From Chryseobacterium shigense (GTDB lineage: Bacteria; Bacteroidota; Bacteroidia; Flavobacteriales; Weeksellaceae), in the NCBI RefSeq assembly GCF_014207845.1, contig NZ_JACHLC010000001.1, positions 806,001 to 870,000 of the forward strand: a stretch of 64,000 bases of DNA, in the 5' to 3' direction. Shown here one piece after another: positions 35,315-43,281 of the stretch. Position 1 is the stretch's first letter. Each line of letters starts with the position of its first letter. The notes under the pieces are model-generated. The model made no database searches. It saw only the letters and a program-made list of their open reading frames with translations, and was not told the DNA's origin. The position numbers and the translations under genes were made by a program.

Positions 35315-36571
35315 ATGACCATTGATTTTACAACAGCAACATTTAAGGATTTTGAGAATATTCCGGATTATGATATTGCTCAAAGAGCAGAGTACTTTTA
35401 TGAATTCCTGGATCACATGAAGTCCAGAGGACACATGAACTACAGACTGAAAAATACTTCAGGTACCAATGCAACATTAAATATAGATATTGAAAACAAA
35501 AACGATAAGTATATAAGTTTTGTTTCCAGCGATTATTTAGGATTTACACAGCACCCCAAAGTAAAACAGGCGGCCATAGAAGGAATTGAAAAATATGGAA
35601 CAGGTACAGGAGCATCACCACTCATCGGCGGATATTTTGATTATCATAGTGCCATAGAAAAAAAGATTGCCGGTTTTTTTGGAAGAAATGAAGATGAAGT
35701 ATTACTGTTCACCACCGGTTATGCCGCTAACAGTGCCACTTTACAGATTTTAATGCAGAAAGAAGATATTGCCATTCTGGATATGGGAGTACACGCCAGC
35801 GTGCATGAAGGATGTGCCTTTACCAATAAAAAAACATTTCCGCACAATAATTTGGAAGCTTTGGAACACATTTTGAAGGTATGTGAAAACACGTACCGTA
35901 CAAAGCTTGTTATTGTAGACGGAGTATACTCTCAGGAAGGGGATACTTCACGCGCTAAAGAAATATATGCTCTTGTAAAAAAATATAATGCCTATCTCAT
36001 GGTAGATGACGCTCATGGTGTCGGAGTTATGGGAAAAACCGGTAGAGGAGCCCTTGAGGACGACGGTCTATTGGATAAGGTGGATTTTATAACAGGAACA
36101 TCCAGCAAGACCTTTGGTAATCTTGGGGGATATGTAATTGCTAATAAAAAAATAGCATCATTCCTTAAGTTCCAGTCAAGACAGCATATTTTCTCAGTAA
36201 CACCCCCGCCTTCTTCCTTCGGAATTTTGAAAGCTATCGATCTGGTTGATGAAGAACCATTTTGGAAAGATAAATTGTGGGATAATATCAACTATTTCAA
36301 AAAAGGGCTTAATGATTTAGGTTTAGATACCGGAATCACCAATTCAGCTATTATTCCTGTGAAGATAGGGGATCAGAATAAGATGTGGGACATTGGAAGA
36401 ATACTGCTTGAAGAAGGAGTTTATACAAACCCTATTATGTACCCTGCGGTAGCAAGAAAAGATGCCCGGATCAGGATGACTGTAACGGCAAGACACGAAA
36501 AAGAACATCTTGACAAAACACTCAATGTCTTTGATGATATTAATAAAAAATTGCATATTGCAAAAAAATAA
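35315..36571 (+). CDS. PLP-dependent acyltransferase of the alpha-oxoamine synthase family
   Basis: 418 residues, typical length for the AOS family (KBL, BioF, serine palmitoyltransferase). Motifs: FVSSDYLGFTQHPKVKQAA, GTGTGASPLIGGYFDYHSAI, HASVHEG (His stacking on PLP), VDDAHGVGVMGKTGRGALE, and GTSSKTFGNLGGYV with the PLP Lys. The family condenses an amino acid with an acyl thioester. Chryseobacterium makes sulfonolipids from cysteate by a homologous fatty acyltransferase and sphingolipids by SPT, so this could be either; the sequence alone does not decide. A TetR gene follows 6 nt downstream. Confidence 0.85.
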   Translation: MTIDFTTATFKDFENIPDYDIAQRAEYFYEFLDHMKSRGHMNYRLKNTSGTNATLNIDIENKNDKYISFVSSDYLGFTQHPKVKQAAIEGIEKYGTGTGASPLIGGYFDYHSAIEKKIAGFFGRNEDEVLLFTTGYAANSATLQILMQKEDIAILDMGVHASVHEGCAFTNKKTFPHNNLEALEHILKVCENTYRTKLVIVDGVYSQEGDTSRAKEIYALVKKYNAYLMVDDAHGVGVMGKTGRGALEDDGLLDKVDFITGTSSKTFGNLGGYVIANKKIASFLKFQSRQHIFSVTPPPSSFGILKAIDLVDEEPFWKDKLWDNINYFKKGLNDLGLDTGITNSAIIPVKIGDQNKMWDIGRILLEEGVYTNPIMYPAVARKDARIRMTVTARHEKEHLDKTLNVFDDINKKLHIAKK

Positions 36572-36577
36572 TAAATT

Positions 36578-37219
36578 ATGCCCAGAAAAGTAGTGCAAGG
36601 CCCCATTAGGGACAAAGAAAAAACAAAGCAGAAGCTGCTGGCAGCAGTTGGCAAAATTTTGCGAGTAAAAGGTTATTCCGGTCTGAAAGTAAGTAAGATT
36701 GCGGCAGTAGCCGGGTTTGACAAAAAGCTTATCTATGAATACTTTGGAAGTACAGACAAGCTAATAGATGAATATATAAAATCCCAGGATTATTGGAGCA
36801 AATTCAGCCCGGATATTGAAGAAGAAATCCAGGTAGGTAAAGGTAAAGAAGCCTTAACCCAGGGAATTCTTATGCAGTTTGAAAGCCTGAAGAAAAACAA
36901 AGAACTACAGAAAATTATTCTTTGGGAACTTTCCGAAAGCAAGCCGATACTTAAAAACATATTGAAGCAAAGAGAAGACGTGGCAGCTAATCTGTTTGAA
37001 AATGTAACAGATCCTTACTTCGGGGAAAATGCTACAAACGTTAGAGCTATGCTGGCATTAATAGCAGCGGGAGTTTACTACCTGAACCTGTTTCCTGCAT
37101 ACAACGGAACAGAATTCTGTGGTATTGATATGAGAACTGATGAAGGAAGAGGCGAAGTTGAAAAAGTGATCGTTGAAATTATAGACCATTACTACAAAAC
37201 GAAAAAAGCAAAAGGATAA
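36578..37219 (+). CDS. TetR/AcrR-family transcriptional regulator
   Basis: 213 residues. The N-terminal HTH is clear: LLAAVGKILRVKGYSGLKVS, then KIAAVAGFDKKLIYEYFGST. The remaining helical part would bind a ligand. It is 6 nt downstream of the acyltransferase, so the two are cotranscribed and the regulator may sense a lipid-related ligand and control the operon. This link is inference. Confidence 0.9.
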   Translation: MPRKVVQGPIRDKEKTKQKLLAAVGKILRVKGYSGLKVSKIAAVAGFDKKLIYEYFGSTDKLIDEYIKSQDYWSKFSPDIEEEIQVGKGKEALTQGILMQFESLKKNKELQKIILWELSESKPILKNILKQREDVAANLFENVTDPYFGENATNVRAMLALIAAGVYYLNLFPAYNGTEFCGIDMRTDEGRGEVEKVIVEIIDHYYKTKKAKG

Positions 37220-37317
37220 TCATTAAAAGTTTTCCAATTTGACCGAAAAAGATTTTTTGTTGATAATTTGAAAACTTTTAATTTTCAGATTAAAACTATA
37301 TTTCTTATTTTTGACCA

Positions 37318-38403
37318 ATGGAAAATTTTATCGTATCTGCAAGAAAATACCGCCCCCAGCAGTTTGACACTGTAGTAGGGCAATCTCATATCACAGATAC
37401 CTTAGAACATGCCATTGGCGAAAATCAACTGGCTCAGGCCTTACTTTTCTGCGGTCCGAGAGGTGTAGGTAAGACTACATGTGCCAGAATTCTGGCCAGG
37501 AAAATTAATGAAAAGGACGGTTCAGTTTCAGAAGACGGCTTTGCTTATAACATCTATGAATTAGATGCGGCATCCAACAACTCCGTAGATGATATCAGGG
37601 AACTGATAGATCAGGTTCGCTTTGCACCTCAGGTAGGTAAATATAAAGTTTATATTATCGATGAGGTGCACATGCTGTCTTCCGCAGCCTTCAATGCTTT
37701 TCTTAAAACACTTGAAGAGCCGCCTGCCCATGCTATTTTTATTTTGGCTACCACAGAGAAGCACAAAATAATCCCTACCATTTTATCCAGATGCCAGATC
37801 TATGACTTCAAGAGAATCACTATTGAAGATATTCAGGGGCATTTAAGGAACATTGCCGAAAAAGAAAATATCCGGTATGAAGATGATGCTCTCTACCTTA
37901 TTGCTCAGAAAGCTGACGGGGCCTTAAGAGATGCGCTTTCTATTTTTGACAGGCTTTCCACATTCTCCCAGAAAAATATCACACTGGCGAAAGCTGCTGA
38001 AGTACTCAATATTCTTGATTACGATCAGTATCTTAATATTGTAGACCTGGCCAAAGAAAACAAAATTCCCGAAGTACTTTTTGCCTTTAATGAAATTGTA
38101 AAAAAAGGCTTCGATCCCCATATATTTATTGCCGGATTGGGAAATCATTTCAGGGACCTTATGATGGCCCAGAATGCAAGAACAATAGAGCTTATTGAAG
38201 TCGGGGAGAAGACCAAAGTAAAATTCGTAGAGCAGAGTCAGAAATGGAGCGCCCAGGAACTGATTGATGCCGTTGAGATCTGCAACCATGCGGATATCAA
38301 TTACAAAAACTCCAAGAATCCCAGACTTACAGTAGAAATTGCACTGATGCAGTTGTCTTCCCTGACGGCTCACTCAGGCGATACTAAAAAAAAAAGTTCT
38401 TAA
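37318..38403 (+). CDS. dnaX: DNA polymerase III subunit gamma/tau, N-terminal part (gamma-like product)
   Basis: 361 residues to the zero-frame stop. The AAA+ clamp-loader domain is complete: RKYRPQQFDTVVGQ, Walker A GPRGVGKTT, ELDAASNNSVDDIRELIDQV, Walker B VYIIDEVHML, sensor TTEKHKIIPTILSRCQ with the SRC arginine finger, and the lid DGALRDALS. The four zinc-binding Cys of most DnaX proteins, between Walker A and ELDAAS, are missing: that loop is KINEKDGSVSEDGFAYNIY. Zero-frame reading ends just after a run of ten A. The -1 frame continues as the tau-specific region to 39014, so full-length tau would be 37318-39014 and about 565 residues. Confidence 0.93.
   Translation: MENFIVSARKYRPQQFDTVVGQSHITDTLEHAIGENQLAQALLFCGPRGVGKTTCARILARKINEKDGSVSEDGFAYNIYELDAASNNSVDDIRELIDQVRFAPQVGKYKVYIIDEVHMLSSAAFNAFLKTLEEPPAHAIFILATTEKHKIIPTILSRCQIYDFKRITIEDIQGHLRNIAEKENIRYEDDALYLIAQKADGALRDALSIFDRLSTFSQKNITLAKAAEVLNILDYDQYLNIVDLAKENKIPEVLFAFNEIVKKGFDPHIFIAGLGNHFRDLMMAQNARTIELIEVGEKTKVKFVEQSQKWSAQELIDAVEICNHADINYKNSKNPRLTVEIALMQLSSLTAHSGDTKKKSS
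38386..38403 (+). other. dnaX: A10 slippery site in dnaX
   Basis: Ten A follow GATACT, then GTTCTTAA. In the zero frame this reads ACT AAA AAA AAA AGT TCT TAA and ends. A shift to the -1 frame (ribosomal slip on A AAA AAA, or polymerase slippage that loses or gains A) gives ...KKKKFLILAPFLSEKQE and leads into the tau region. dnaX is the classic gene for such programmed slippage in Escherichia coli and Thermus, so I prefer a programmed site over a sequencing error, though both fit. Confidence 0.6.
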
Positions 38404-39014
38404 TACTGGCTCCGTTCCTCAGTGAGAAACAGGAAGTAAACATCCCCGAAAAAATTCAGGAGAAAAAAGAACCTATAACAGAAAAGCCTGCCCCACAGCC
38501 CGTGGCCATTCAGGAAACAGCTGTGAAAACTACAAAACCCTTATCAAGACAGGGAATTTCTTCCGGTTTCAGCATCAATTCTTTTCTGAATAAAGAAGAG
38601 AAAGAAGAAAAAGAAGAAACCGTTGTTGTAAGAACAGAAAACCTTCCCCAGAATCATTTTACGGAAACCGATCTGCAGATGGAATGGAACCTCATGCTCA
38701 AGCAGCTCCAGACTAGAAACAGTTTTATCTTTAATGCGGTAAAAACGTTCAAGCTGATAAAAACCGGAGAAAATGCTGTCAAAGTTCTGTACCCTTCAGA
38801 TTCTGCCAAAGCTGAATTTGATAAGATTGCCGGCGAATTTTTCAATCACTTTAAGACAAAAGTTCACAATCACACCATTGAAATAGATTATCAGCGGGAT
38901 TTTGACAGCCTTAAAATTGAAGTGGTTACCAAAAAGAAAATTTTTGAAAAATTCATTGAAAAAAATCCTCTTTTAAAAGATCTGGATGATTTAATGAAAT
39001 TCGACCTGACATAA
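38394..39014 (+). CDS. dnaX: DnaX tau-specific C-terminal region, read in the -1 frame
   Basis: From the A tract the -1 frame is open for 206 codons, with no good start of its own (the first GTG is at 38502). It begins with a Glu/Pro/Lys-rich linker (EKIQEKKEPITEKPAPQP), then an ordered domain with MEWNLMLKQLQTRNSFIFNA, IDYQRDFDSLKIEVVTKKK and a final LLKDLDDLMKFDL. This is the usual end of flavobacterial gamma/tau. It would bind the polymerase core and helicase. I take it to be part of dnaX, not a separate gene. Confidence 0.8.
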   Translation, partial: KFLILAPFLSEKQEVNIPEKIQEKKEPITEKPAPQPVAIQETAVKTTKPLSRQGISSGFSINSFLNKEEKEEKEETVVVRTENLPQNHFTETDLQMEWNLMLKQLQTRNSFIFNAVKTFKLIKTGENAVKVLYPSDSAKAEFDKIAGEFFNHFKTKVHNHTIEIDYQRDFDSLKIEVVTKKKIFEKFIEKNPLLKDLDDLMKFDLT

Positions 39015-39443
39015 CTTTTTGTATTTATCACAATTTTTTTTTGTCAGATTGAGTTTTTTTATATCTTTGTCAAAGATTTTTGTTAAAATTAAGTTTTTGA
39101 CAAAAGCAAGTAAGATATAAAACTAAACAAACAGAAGTTTCAGAATCCAGTGGAAAAATTATTAATCCCATCTCTGTCTCATTTTGCACCCGCTAATTTC
39201 TTTAGCGGTTATTTTAGTTTTTCTGCTTTCTATTATAGAAATTTCAGAACGTATTATCGATTTTATTGGTATTACTAACTGAATTTCTTTCCAAAAAATA
39301 CAGGAAAAGTAAAGTCCTTTTATTTTCCTGATTCCTTTAAAAATTTTGAACGGCATTTTTTGAAAAGAATTATAAAAATAAATTTTATAATGAAAGGACT
39401 ATTGCTGTTAACTTAAAAATAAAAAAACAATAAATTTAAAAGT
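39015..39443 (+). other. Leader region between dnaX and the DAHP synthase gene
   Basis: A good promoter (TTTTG at about 39039-39043 and TATCTTTG at 39062-39069) would start transcription near 39076, leaving a leader of about 365 nt before the DAHP synthase start. In the leader, CCGCTAA (39190-39196) and TTAGCGG (39202-39208) form a 7-bp hairpin followed by T-rich sequence. It could be an attenuator or the end of a short RNA. I see no leader peptide rich in aromatic residues. A minus-strand frame of 64 codons here lacks any family features. Confidence 0.45.
39040..39069 (+). promoter_or_regulatory. Bacteroidota-type promoter
   Basis: TTTG-like -33 element at 39040-39043 and a perfect -7 box TATCTTTG at 39062-39069, 18 nt apart. 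Confidence 0.55.
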
Positions 39444-40523
39444 ATGAATTTAAAAGATGTAAAAAACGAGTGGATCAATGAGCTTTCACAGCCACTGATG
39501 ATCGCAGGGCCATGCAGCGCGGAAAGTGAAGCACAAATGCTTGAGACCGCTAAAAGGATAAAAGAAACCAATGCTCCTGTACCTGTTTTCCGTGCCGGAA
39601 TCTGGAAACCCCGCACAAAACCTAACGGCTTTGAAGGAGTAGGAGTAATTGGTTTGAACTGGCTGAAAAAAGTAAAGGAAGAATACGGTTTTAAAACAGC
39701 TACAGAAGTGGCGAATGCTCATCACGTATTTGCTGCTTTGGAAGCCGATGTAGATATCCTTTGGATCGGAGCCCGTTCTACCGTAAACCCTTTTACAGTT
39801 CAGGAAATTGCAATGGCTTTAAGAGGAACTGACAAGCCCGTGTTCGTTAAAAATCCTGTAAACCCGGATCTTGCTTTGTGGATCGGTGCTTTAGAAAGGC
39901 TTTTAGGGCAGGATATTAACAATCTGGGTGTGATTCACAGAGGATTTTCAACTTACCAGAAAACAAAATACAGAAATAATCCCAACTGGCAGATCGCCCT
40001 TGATTTTAAAAGCCAGTTTCCCAATATTCCAATGCTGATAGACCCGTCCCACATTTGCGGAAACAGAACAGGTCTTGCAGATGTTACACAGGAAGCATTT
40101 AACGTAGGATACCAGGGTGCAATCATTGAAACCCACTGCAATCCGGACGAAGCGTGGAGCGATGCCTCACAGCAGATCACACCGGAAGTTCTTGCGGAAC
40201 TGATCGGAAATCTGAAAGTAAGGAACTCAGGTCTTGCAGGTTTCGATAATGAAATGGGAAGACACAGAACTTTGATCTCCGATCTTGATTTCCAGCTGAT
40301 CGAGCTTCTTTCCCAGAGAATGAAGATCTCAGAAAAAATAGGTAAACTTAAAAAGGAGAATGATATTGCTATCTTCCAGCCGGAAAGATGGAAAGTAATT
40401 ACAGAATACGCTACTCAGAAAGCTAAGGAAACCGGGATGTCTCAGGAATTTATTGAAAAGGTCTTCAAAGCGATTCATGAAGAATCTATCGAAGTACAGA
40501 ACAATATTATGATTGAAAGATAA
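39444..40523 (+). CDS. DAHP synthase / chorismate mutase fusion
   Basis: 359 residues. Residues about 1-260 are a type I-beta DAHP synthase: PLMIAGPCSAESEAQMLETA, PVFRAGIWKPRTKPNGFEGV, LWIGARSTVNPFTVQEIA, PVFVKNPVNPDLALW, and MLIDPSHICGNRTG with the metal-site residues. Residues about 262-359 are an AroQ-type chorismate mutase (RTLISDLDFQLIELLSQRMK, ISEKIGKLKKEN). The first domain joins PEP and erythrose 4-phosphate; the second makes prephenate. The fused mutase is a known Bacteroidota arrangement and provides feedback control of the synthase. Confidence 0.95.
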   Translation: MNLKDVKNEWINELSQPLMIAGPCSAESEAQMLETAKRIKETNAPVPVFRAGIWKPRTKPNGFEGVGVIGLNWLKKVKEEYGFKTATEVANAHHVFAALEADVDILWIGARSTVNPFTVQEIAMALRGTDKPVFVKNPVNPDLALWIGALERLLGQDINNLGVIHRGFSTYQKTKYRNNPNWQIALDFKSQFPNIPMLIDPSHICGNRTGLADVTQEAFNVGYQGAIIETHCNPDEAWSDASQQITPEVLAELIGNLKVRNSGLAGFDNEMGRHRTLISDLDFQLIELLSQRMKISEKIGKLKKENDIAIFQPERWKVITEYATQKAKETGMSQEFIEKVFKAIHEESIEVQNNIMIER

Positions 40524-40542
40524 TAGGGATTAGAATTAAAAG

Positions 40543-40618
40543 TTAGGGCTTTGGGGCATTTGGATTAAAGGGAAAATTACATTTTGTTTTCAACTATATC
40601 CTGAACCCTAAGCCCTAA
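40543..40618. repeat. Imperfect intergenic inverted repeat
   Basis: TTAGGGCTT (40543-40551) and AAGCCCTAA (40610-40618) are perfectly complementary around a 58-nt spacer, with some extension by AGTTAG/CTAATT. It lies between the DAHP synthase and rsgA genes. It looks like a small dispersed palindromic element rather than a terminator, since no T tract follows. Confidence 0.45.
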
Positions 40619-40644
40619 TTCCTTATATTTGCACCACATTATTT

Positions 40645-41574
40645 ATGAAAGGAAAAATCATTAAATCTACAGGCAGCTGGTACCAGGTCATGGAATTCGA
40701 AACAGATAAAATTTTCGAGGCCAGGATCCGGGGAAAATTCAAACTGATCAAGACCAGGCTTACCAATCCGCTTGCTGTGGGAGATTTTGTTGAATTCCAG
40801 TTGGAATCGGATGGTATTGCATGGATTACCAAAATAGAACCGCGTACCAACTATCTGATCAGAAAATCAGTCAACCTTTCAAAAGAAGCCCATATTATTG
40901 CCTCCAATATAGATTTAGCATGCTTTATTTTTACCCTGAAACATCCTGAAACATCCTTAGGTTTTCTTGACCGGTTTCTGGCATGCTGTGAAGCTTACAA
41001 TATCACACCCCTGATTCTGTTTAATAAAATAGATGTTCTGAACGAAGAGGAAATAGAACTTGTAAAAGATATAGAATTCCTTTACCAGGAAATTGGTTAT
41101 GGTACTCTTGAAATTTCATCTTATTCCAAATTGAATTTTGGGGAGCTTCAGGAGCTTCTTAAAAATAAAACCTCAGTGTTCTTCGGGCATTCAGGATGTG
41201 GGAAGTCTACATTGGTGAATGCATTACAGCCCGGTTTAAACTTAAAAACTTCTGAAATTTCAGATTCCCACCTAAAAGGAAAGCATACGACAACCTTTGC
41301 ACAGATGCACTTCTGGGATTTTGGCGGCAACGTTATTGATACACCCGGCGTACGTGAATTTGCAATGATCGACATTGAAAAAGAGGAGGTACAGCATTAT
41401 TTCCCCGAAATTTTCAAAAAAAGAGAAGAGTGTAAATTTCACAACTGTCTTCATATTAATGAGCCGAAATGTGCCGTTCTGGCCTCTCTTGAAACCGGAG
41501 AAATCCAATATTCCCGCTACGCTAATTATGTAAAACTGATGGAAGAAGCTGAAGAAGCCCAGAATATCAGATAA
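40645..41574 (+). CDS. rsgA: Ribosome small subunit-dependent GTPase A
   Basis: 309 residues. An OB-fold comes first (about 1-65, GSWYQVMEFETDKIFEARIR), then the circularly permuted GTPase: G4 LFNKIDVL, G1 FFGHSGCGKSTLVNALQP, a threonine loop HTTTFAQMHF and G3 VIDTPGVREFAM. The C-terminal zinc knuckle is CKFHNCLHINEPKCAV. RsgA acts in late 30S ribosome maturation. Length is normal. The gene is isolated. Confidence 0.95.
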   Translation: MKGKIIKSTGSWYQVMEFETDKIFEARIRGKFKLIKTRLTNPLAVGDFVEFQLESDGIAWITKIEPRTNYLIRKSVNLSKEAHIIASNIDLACFIFTLKHPETSLGFLDRFLACCEAYNITPLILFNKIDVLNEEEIELVKDIEFLYQEIGYGTLEISSYSKLNFGELQELLKNKTSVFFGHSGCGKSTLVNALQPGLNLKTSEISDSHLKGKHTTTFAQMHFWDFGGNVIDTPGVREFAMIDIEKEEVQHYFPEIFKKREECKFHNCLHINEPKCAVLASLETGEIQYSRYANYVKLMEEAEEAQNIR

Positions 41575-42031
41575 AAAACAGGATTCGAAAGCCTGTATTA
41601 AGACGTCCTGAAAGAAATTTCAAAACAAATTTTCCTTCTTATAAAGTAAACTTAGTGAAAATCAATTTTTAATTGATTCATCTTTGCTGTCTCAACTTTT
41701 GCTGTCCAAAATAAAACTTTGCTTTAAATCACATTTTTTTCAGGTAGCAATTTTATAAGTTTTACAACCGGAAAAGATTTCTTAATGTTCCGGCACGAGC
41801 AGAAGACGTTTGTATTCTATAATAATTCCATTTTTTGTCCTGATAATTTGTACCAAATGTGACTGTTTCGGATGAATTTACATTCTATTTAAAATAAGAA
41901 ATAAAAAAATATCAAAAAATTAATATTATTTCATTGATTGAAATAGAAGCAATAATATATTAATATGCTTTTAATAGGTTTTTAAAATTATCAAATCTGC
42001 AATATAATGTATTGTTTTTTGCAAATAAAAA

Positions 42032-42049
42032 ACCCAGCCGAAGCTGGGT
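42032..42049 (+). terminator. GNRA-type hairpin, possible terminator
   Basis: Seven-base-pair stem ACCCAGC/GCTGGGT with the stable CGAA tetraloop. It is followed by A-rich, not T-rich, DNA on the plus strand; on the minus strand TTTTTATTTGC follows, so it would terminate in that direction or act as an RNA element. Confidence 0.45.
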
Positions 42050-42196
42050 AAAAACTAATAACCATGAAAACTCAAATTAAACATGAGAATCGTAATAGAA
42101 TTAACAATTACTGTGCCAAAGTTTTTTTGTCATTTCTTAATAAAAGTTATTTTTATGTTAAAAAAAATTAAAAAATAAAATCAAAGATATTTTTTG

Positions 42197-42204
42197 TAAT
42201 TTTG
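42197..42204 (+). promoter_or_regulatory. -7 box of the ndk promoter
   Basis: TAATTTTG matches TAnnTTTG perfectly and lies 24 nt before the ndk start codon, giving a short leader. Confidence 0.65.
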
Positions 42205-42227
42205 CGCCATTAAAAAAATATACATTT

Positions 42228-42644
42228 ATGTCTAACATTACATTCACTATGATTAAGCCTGATGCAGTAGCAGACGGACATATCGGTGCTATATTGGGGA
42301 AGATTGCAGAAGGAGGTTTTAAGATTAAAGCATTAAAATTAACTCAGCTTACTGTTGCTGATGCTAAAAAATTCTACGAAGTACATGCTGAAAGACCATT
42401 TTATGGAGAGTTGGTAGAATTCATGAGCTCAGGTCCTATCGTAGCTGCTGTTTTGGAGAAAGATAATGCAGTAGAAGACTTCAGAACATTGATCGGTTCT
42501 ACAAACCCAGCAGAGGCTGCAGAAGGAACTATCAGAAAAATGTTTGCAAGAAGTATTGGTGAAAACGCGGTTCACGGTTCAGACTCTAACGAGAATGCTC
42601 TTATTGAGGCTCAGTTTCATTTTTCAGGAAGAGAAATTTTCTAA
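42228..42644 (+). CDS. ndk: Nucleoside diphosphate kinase
   Basis: 138 residues, the normal length. [19 protein letters not shown] start, the Lys and Tyr of the ATP site ([18 protein letters not shown]), [32 protein letters not shown], and the phospho-His motif [13 protein letters not shown]. It balances nucleoside triphosphate pools by moving phosphate through the active His. It is a single gene with its own promoter and terminator. Confidence 0.97.
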   Translation: MSNITFTMIKPDAVADGHIGAILGKIAEGGFKIKALKLTQLTVADAKKFYEVHAERPFYGELVEFMSSGPIVAAVLEKDNAVEDFRTLIGSTNPAEAAEGTIRKMFARSIGENAVHGSDSNENALIEAQFHFSGREIF

Positions 42645-42668
42645 GAAAATCACCTCAAAAAATATAAA

Positions 42669-42696
42669 AACCAGAGATTTTTCTCTGGTTTTTTTT
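42669..42696 (+). terminator. ndk: Terminator of ndk
   Basis: AACCAGAGA, TTTT, TCTCTGGTT, then a T tract: a perfect intrinsic terminator. Confidence 0.92.
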
Positions 42697-43065
42697 GTGC
42701 CAAAATGACTGAAAATTAATTGGTTATCAATTGATTTTAATTGCCATTACCTGTATAGATTTATAAATTTGCCCAGTGATTTCACAATAACGATTATATT
42801 TTTATCAAGCCTTTCTTTTGAAATATCCATAATTCCCATATATCACTTTTTTCAAAAACTGAAACACTTCTTTCTAACAAGAAATTTTCATTAATTTTTG
42901 AAGATTTTTACCACATTAGGTTTTTGATTTCTGATTTTTTGTAAAAGTTTACAGCTTTACTATCAAAACCGGCCTTTAATATGGAAATACTCCTTAATAA
43001 ATTGTTGTATTTTTAGCATCATCATAAATGGAATACTTATTGTAAGTTTCATTAAAAAATGTATT
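42697..43065. other. Intergenic region upstream of the MNIO locus
   Basis: No gene or hairpin found. The promoter of the precursor gene should be in the last 100 nt; GTTGTATTTTTAGC (43002-43015) is the closest to a -7 box but is a poor match. Confidence 0.45.
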
Positions 43066-43278
43066 ATGAAAGTTCCAGCATTAGTAATGGCCAGCTTACT
43101 GGCTGTAAGTGTATCAGGGCAGACGACAAAGCCTGTTAAAAAAGTGAAAAAGCCGGTAAGTAAAGTTAAAAAGGCAGAATCTCCAAAACCTTTAAAAACT
43201 GCCGGTACCAAGATTGTTCCGAAGAAAGATACCGTTTTTTTGAGAGGAGGCGGCTGTCCGGCCTGTGGAATGGGATAG
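43066..43278 (+). CDS. Probable MNIO-modified precursor peptide
   Basis: 70 residues. The first about 19 form a Sec-type signal (KVPALVMASLLAVSVSGQ). A Lys/Pro-rich linker follows (about 20-55, with repeats of KPVKKVKK type). The last ten residues are GGGCPACGMG, a compact two-Cys motif (Cys64, Cys67). The gene ends three bases before the start of a DUF692/MNIO gene, so the two are translationally coupled. MNIO enzymes modify Cys residues of precursor peptides (methanobactin MbnB, TglH, ChrH of Chryseobacterium, bufferins). I infer this is the substrate; the signal peptide recalls the bufferin type. Confidence 0.72.
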   Translation: MKVPALVMASLLAVSVSGQTTKPVKKVKKPVSKVKKAESPKPLKTAGTKIVPKKDTVFLRGGGCPACGMG

Positions 43279-43281
43279 GAT

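Larger units (their letters stand above)
41575..42227. other. Long intergenic region with a hairpin and a short ORF
   Basis: Mostly AT-rich without genes. At 42032-42049, ACCCAGC, CGAA, GCTGGGT forms a hairpin followed by AAAAACTAATAACCATG. A 35-codon frame (42064-42171) starts there (MKTQIKHENRNRINNYCAKV...) but shows no family features. The sequence AAAAACTAATAACCA plus CTCAAATT recurs at 44.58 kb. The ndk promoter is at the end. Confidence 0.5.

Noticed and set aside
38502..39014. Separate gene starting at GTG 38502
   Set aside because: The frame is open back to the A tract of dnaX and the product is the usual tau C-terminal domain.
39162..39356. Minus-strand 64-codon ORF in the DAHP synthase leader
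   Set aside because: No family features, and the hairpin at 39190 lies inside it.
42064..42171. 35-codon ORF before ndk
   Set aside because: It ends just before the -7 box of ndk, has no recognisable motif and is AT-rich; kept only as part of the intergenic description.
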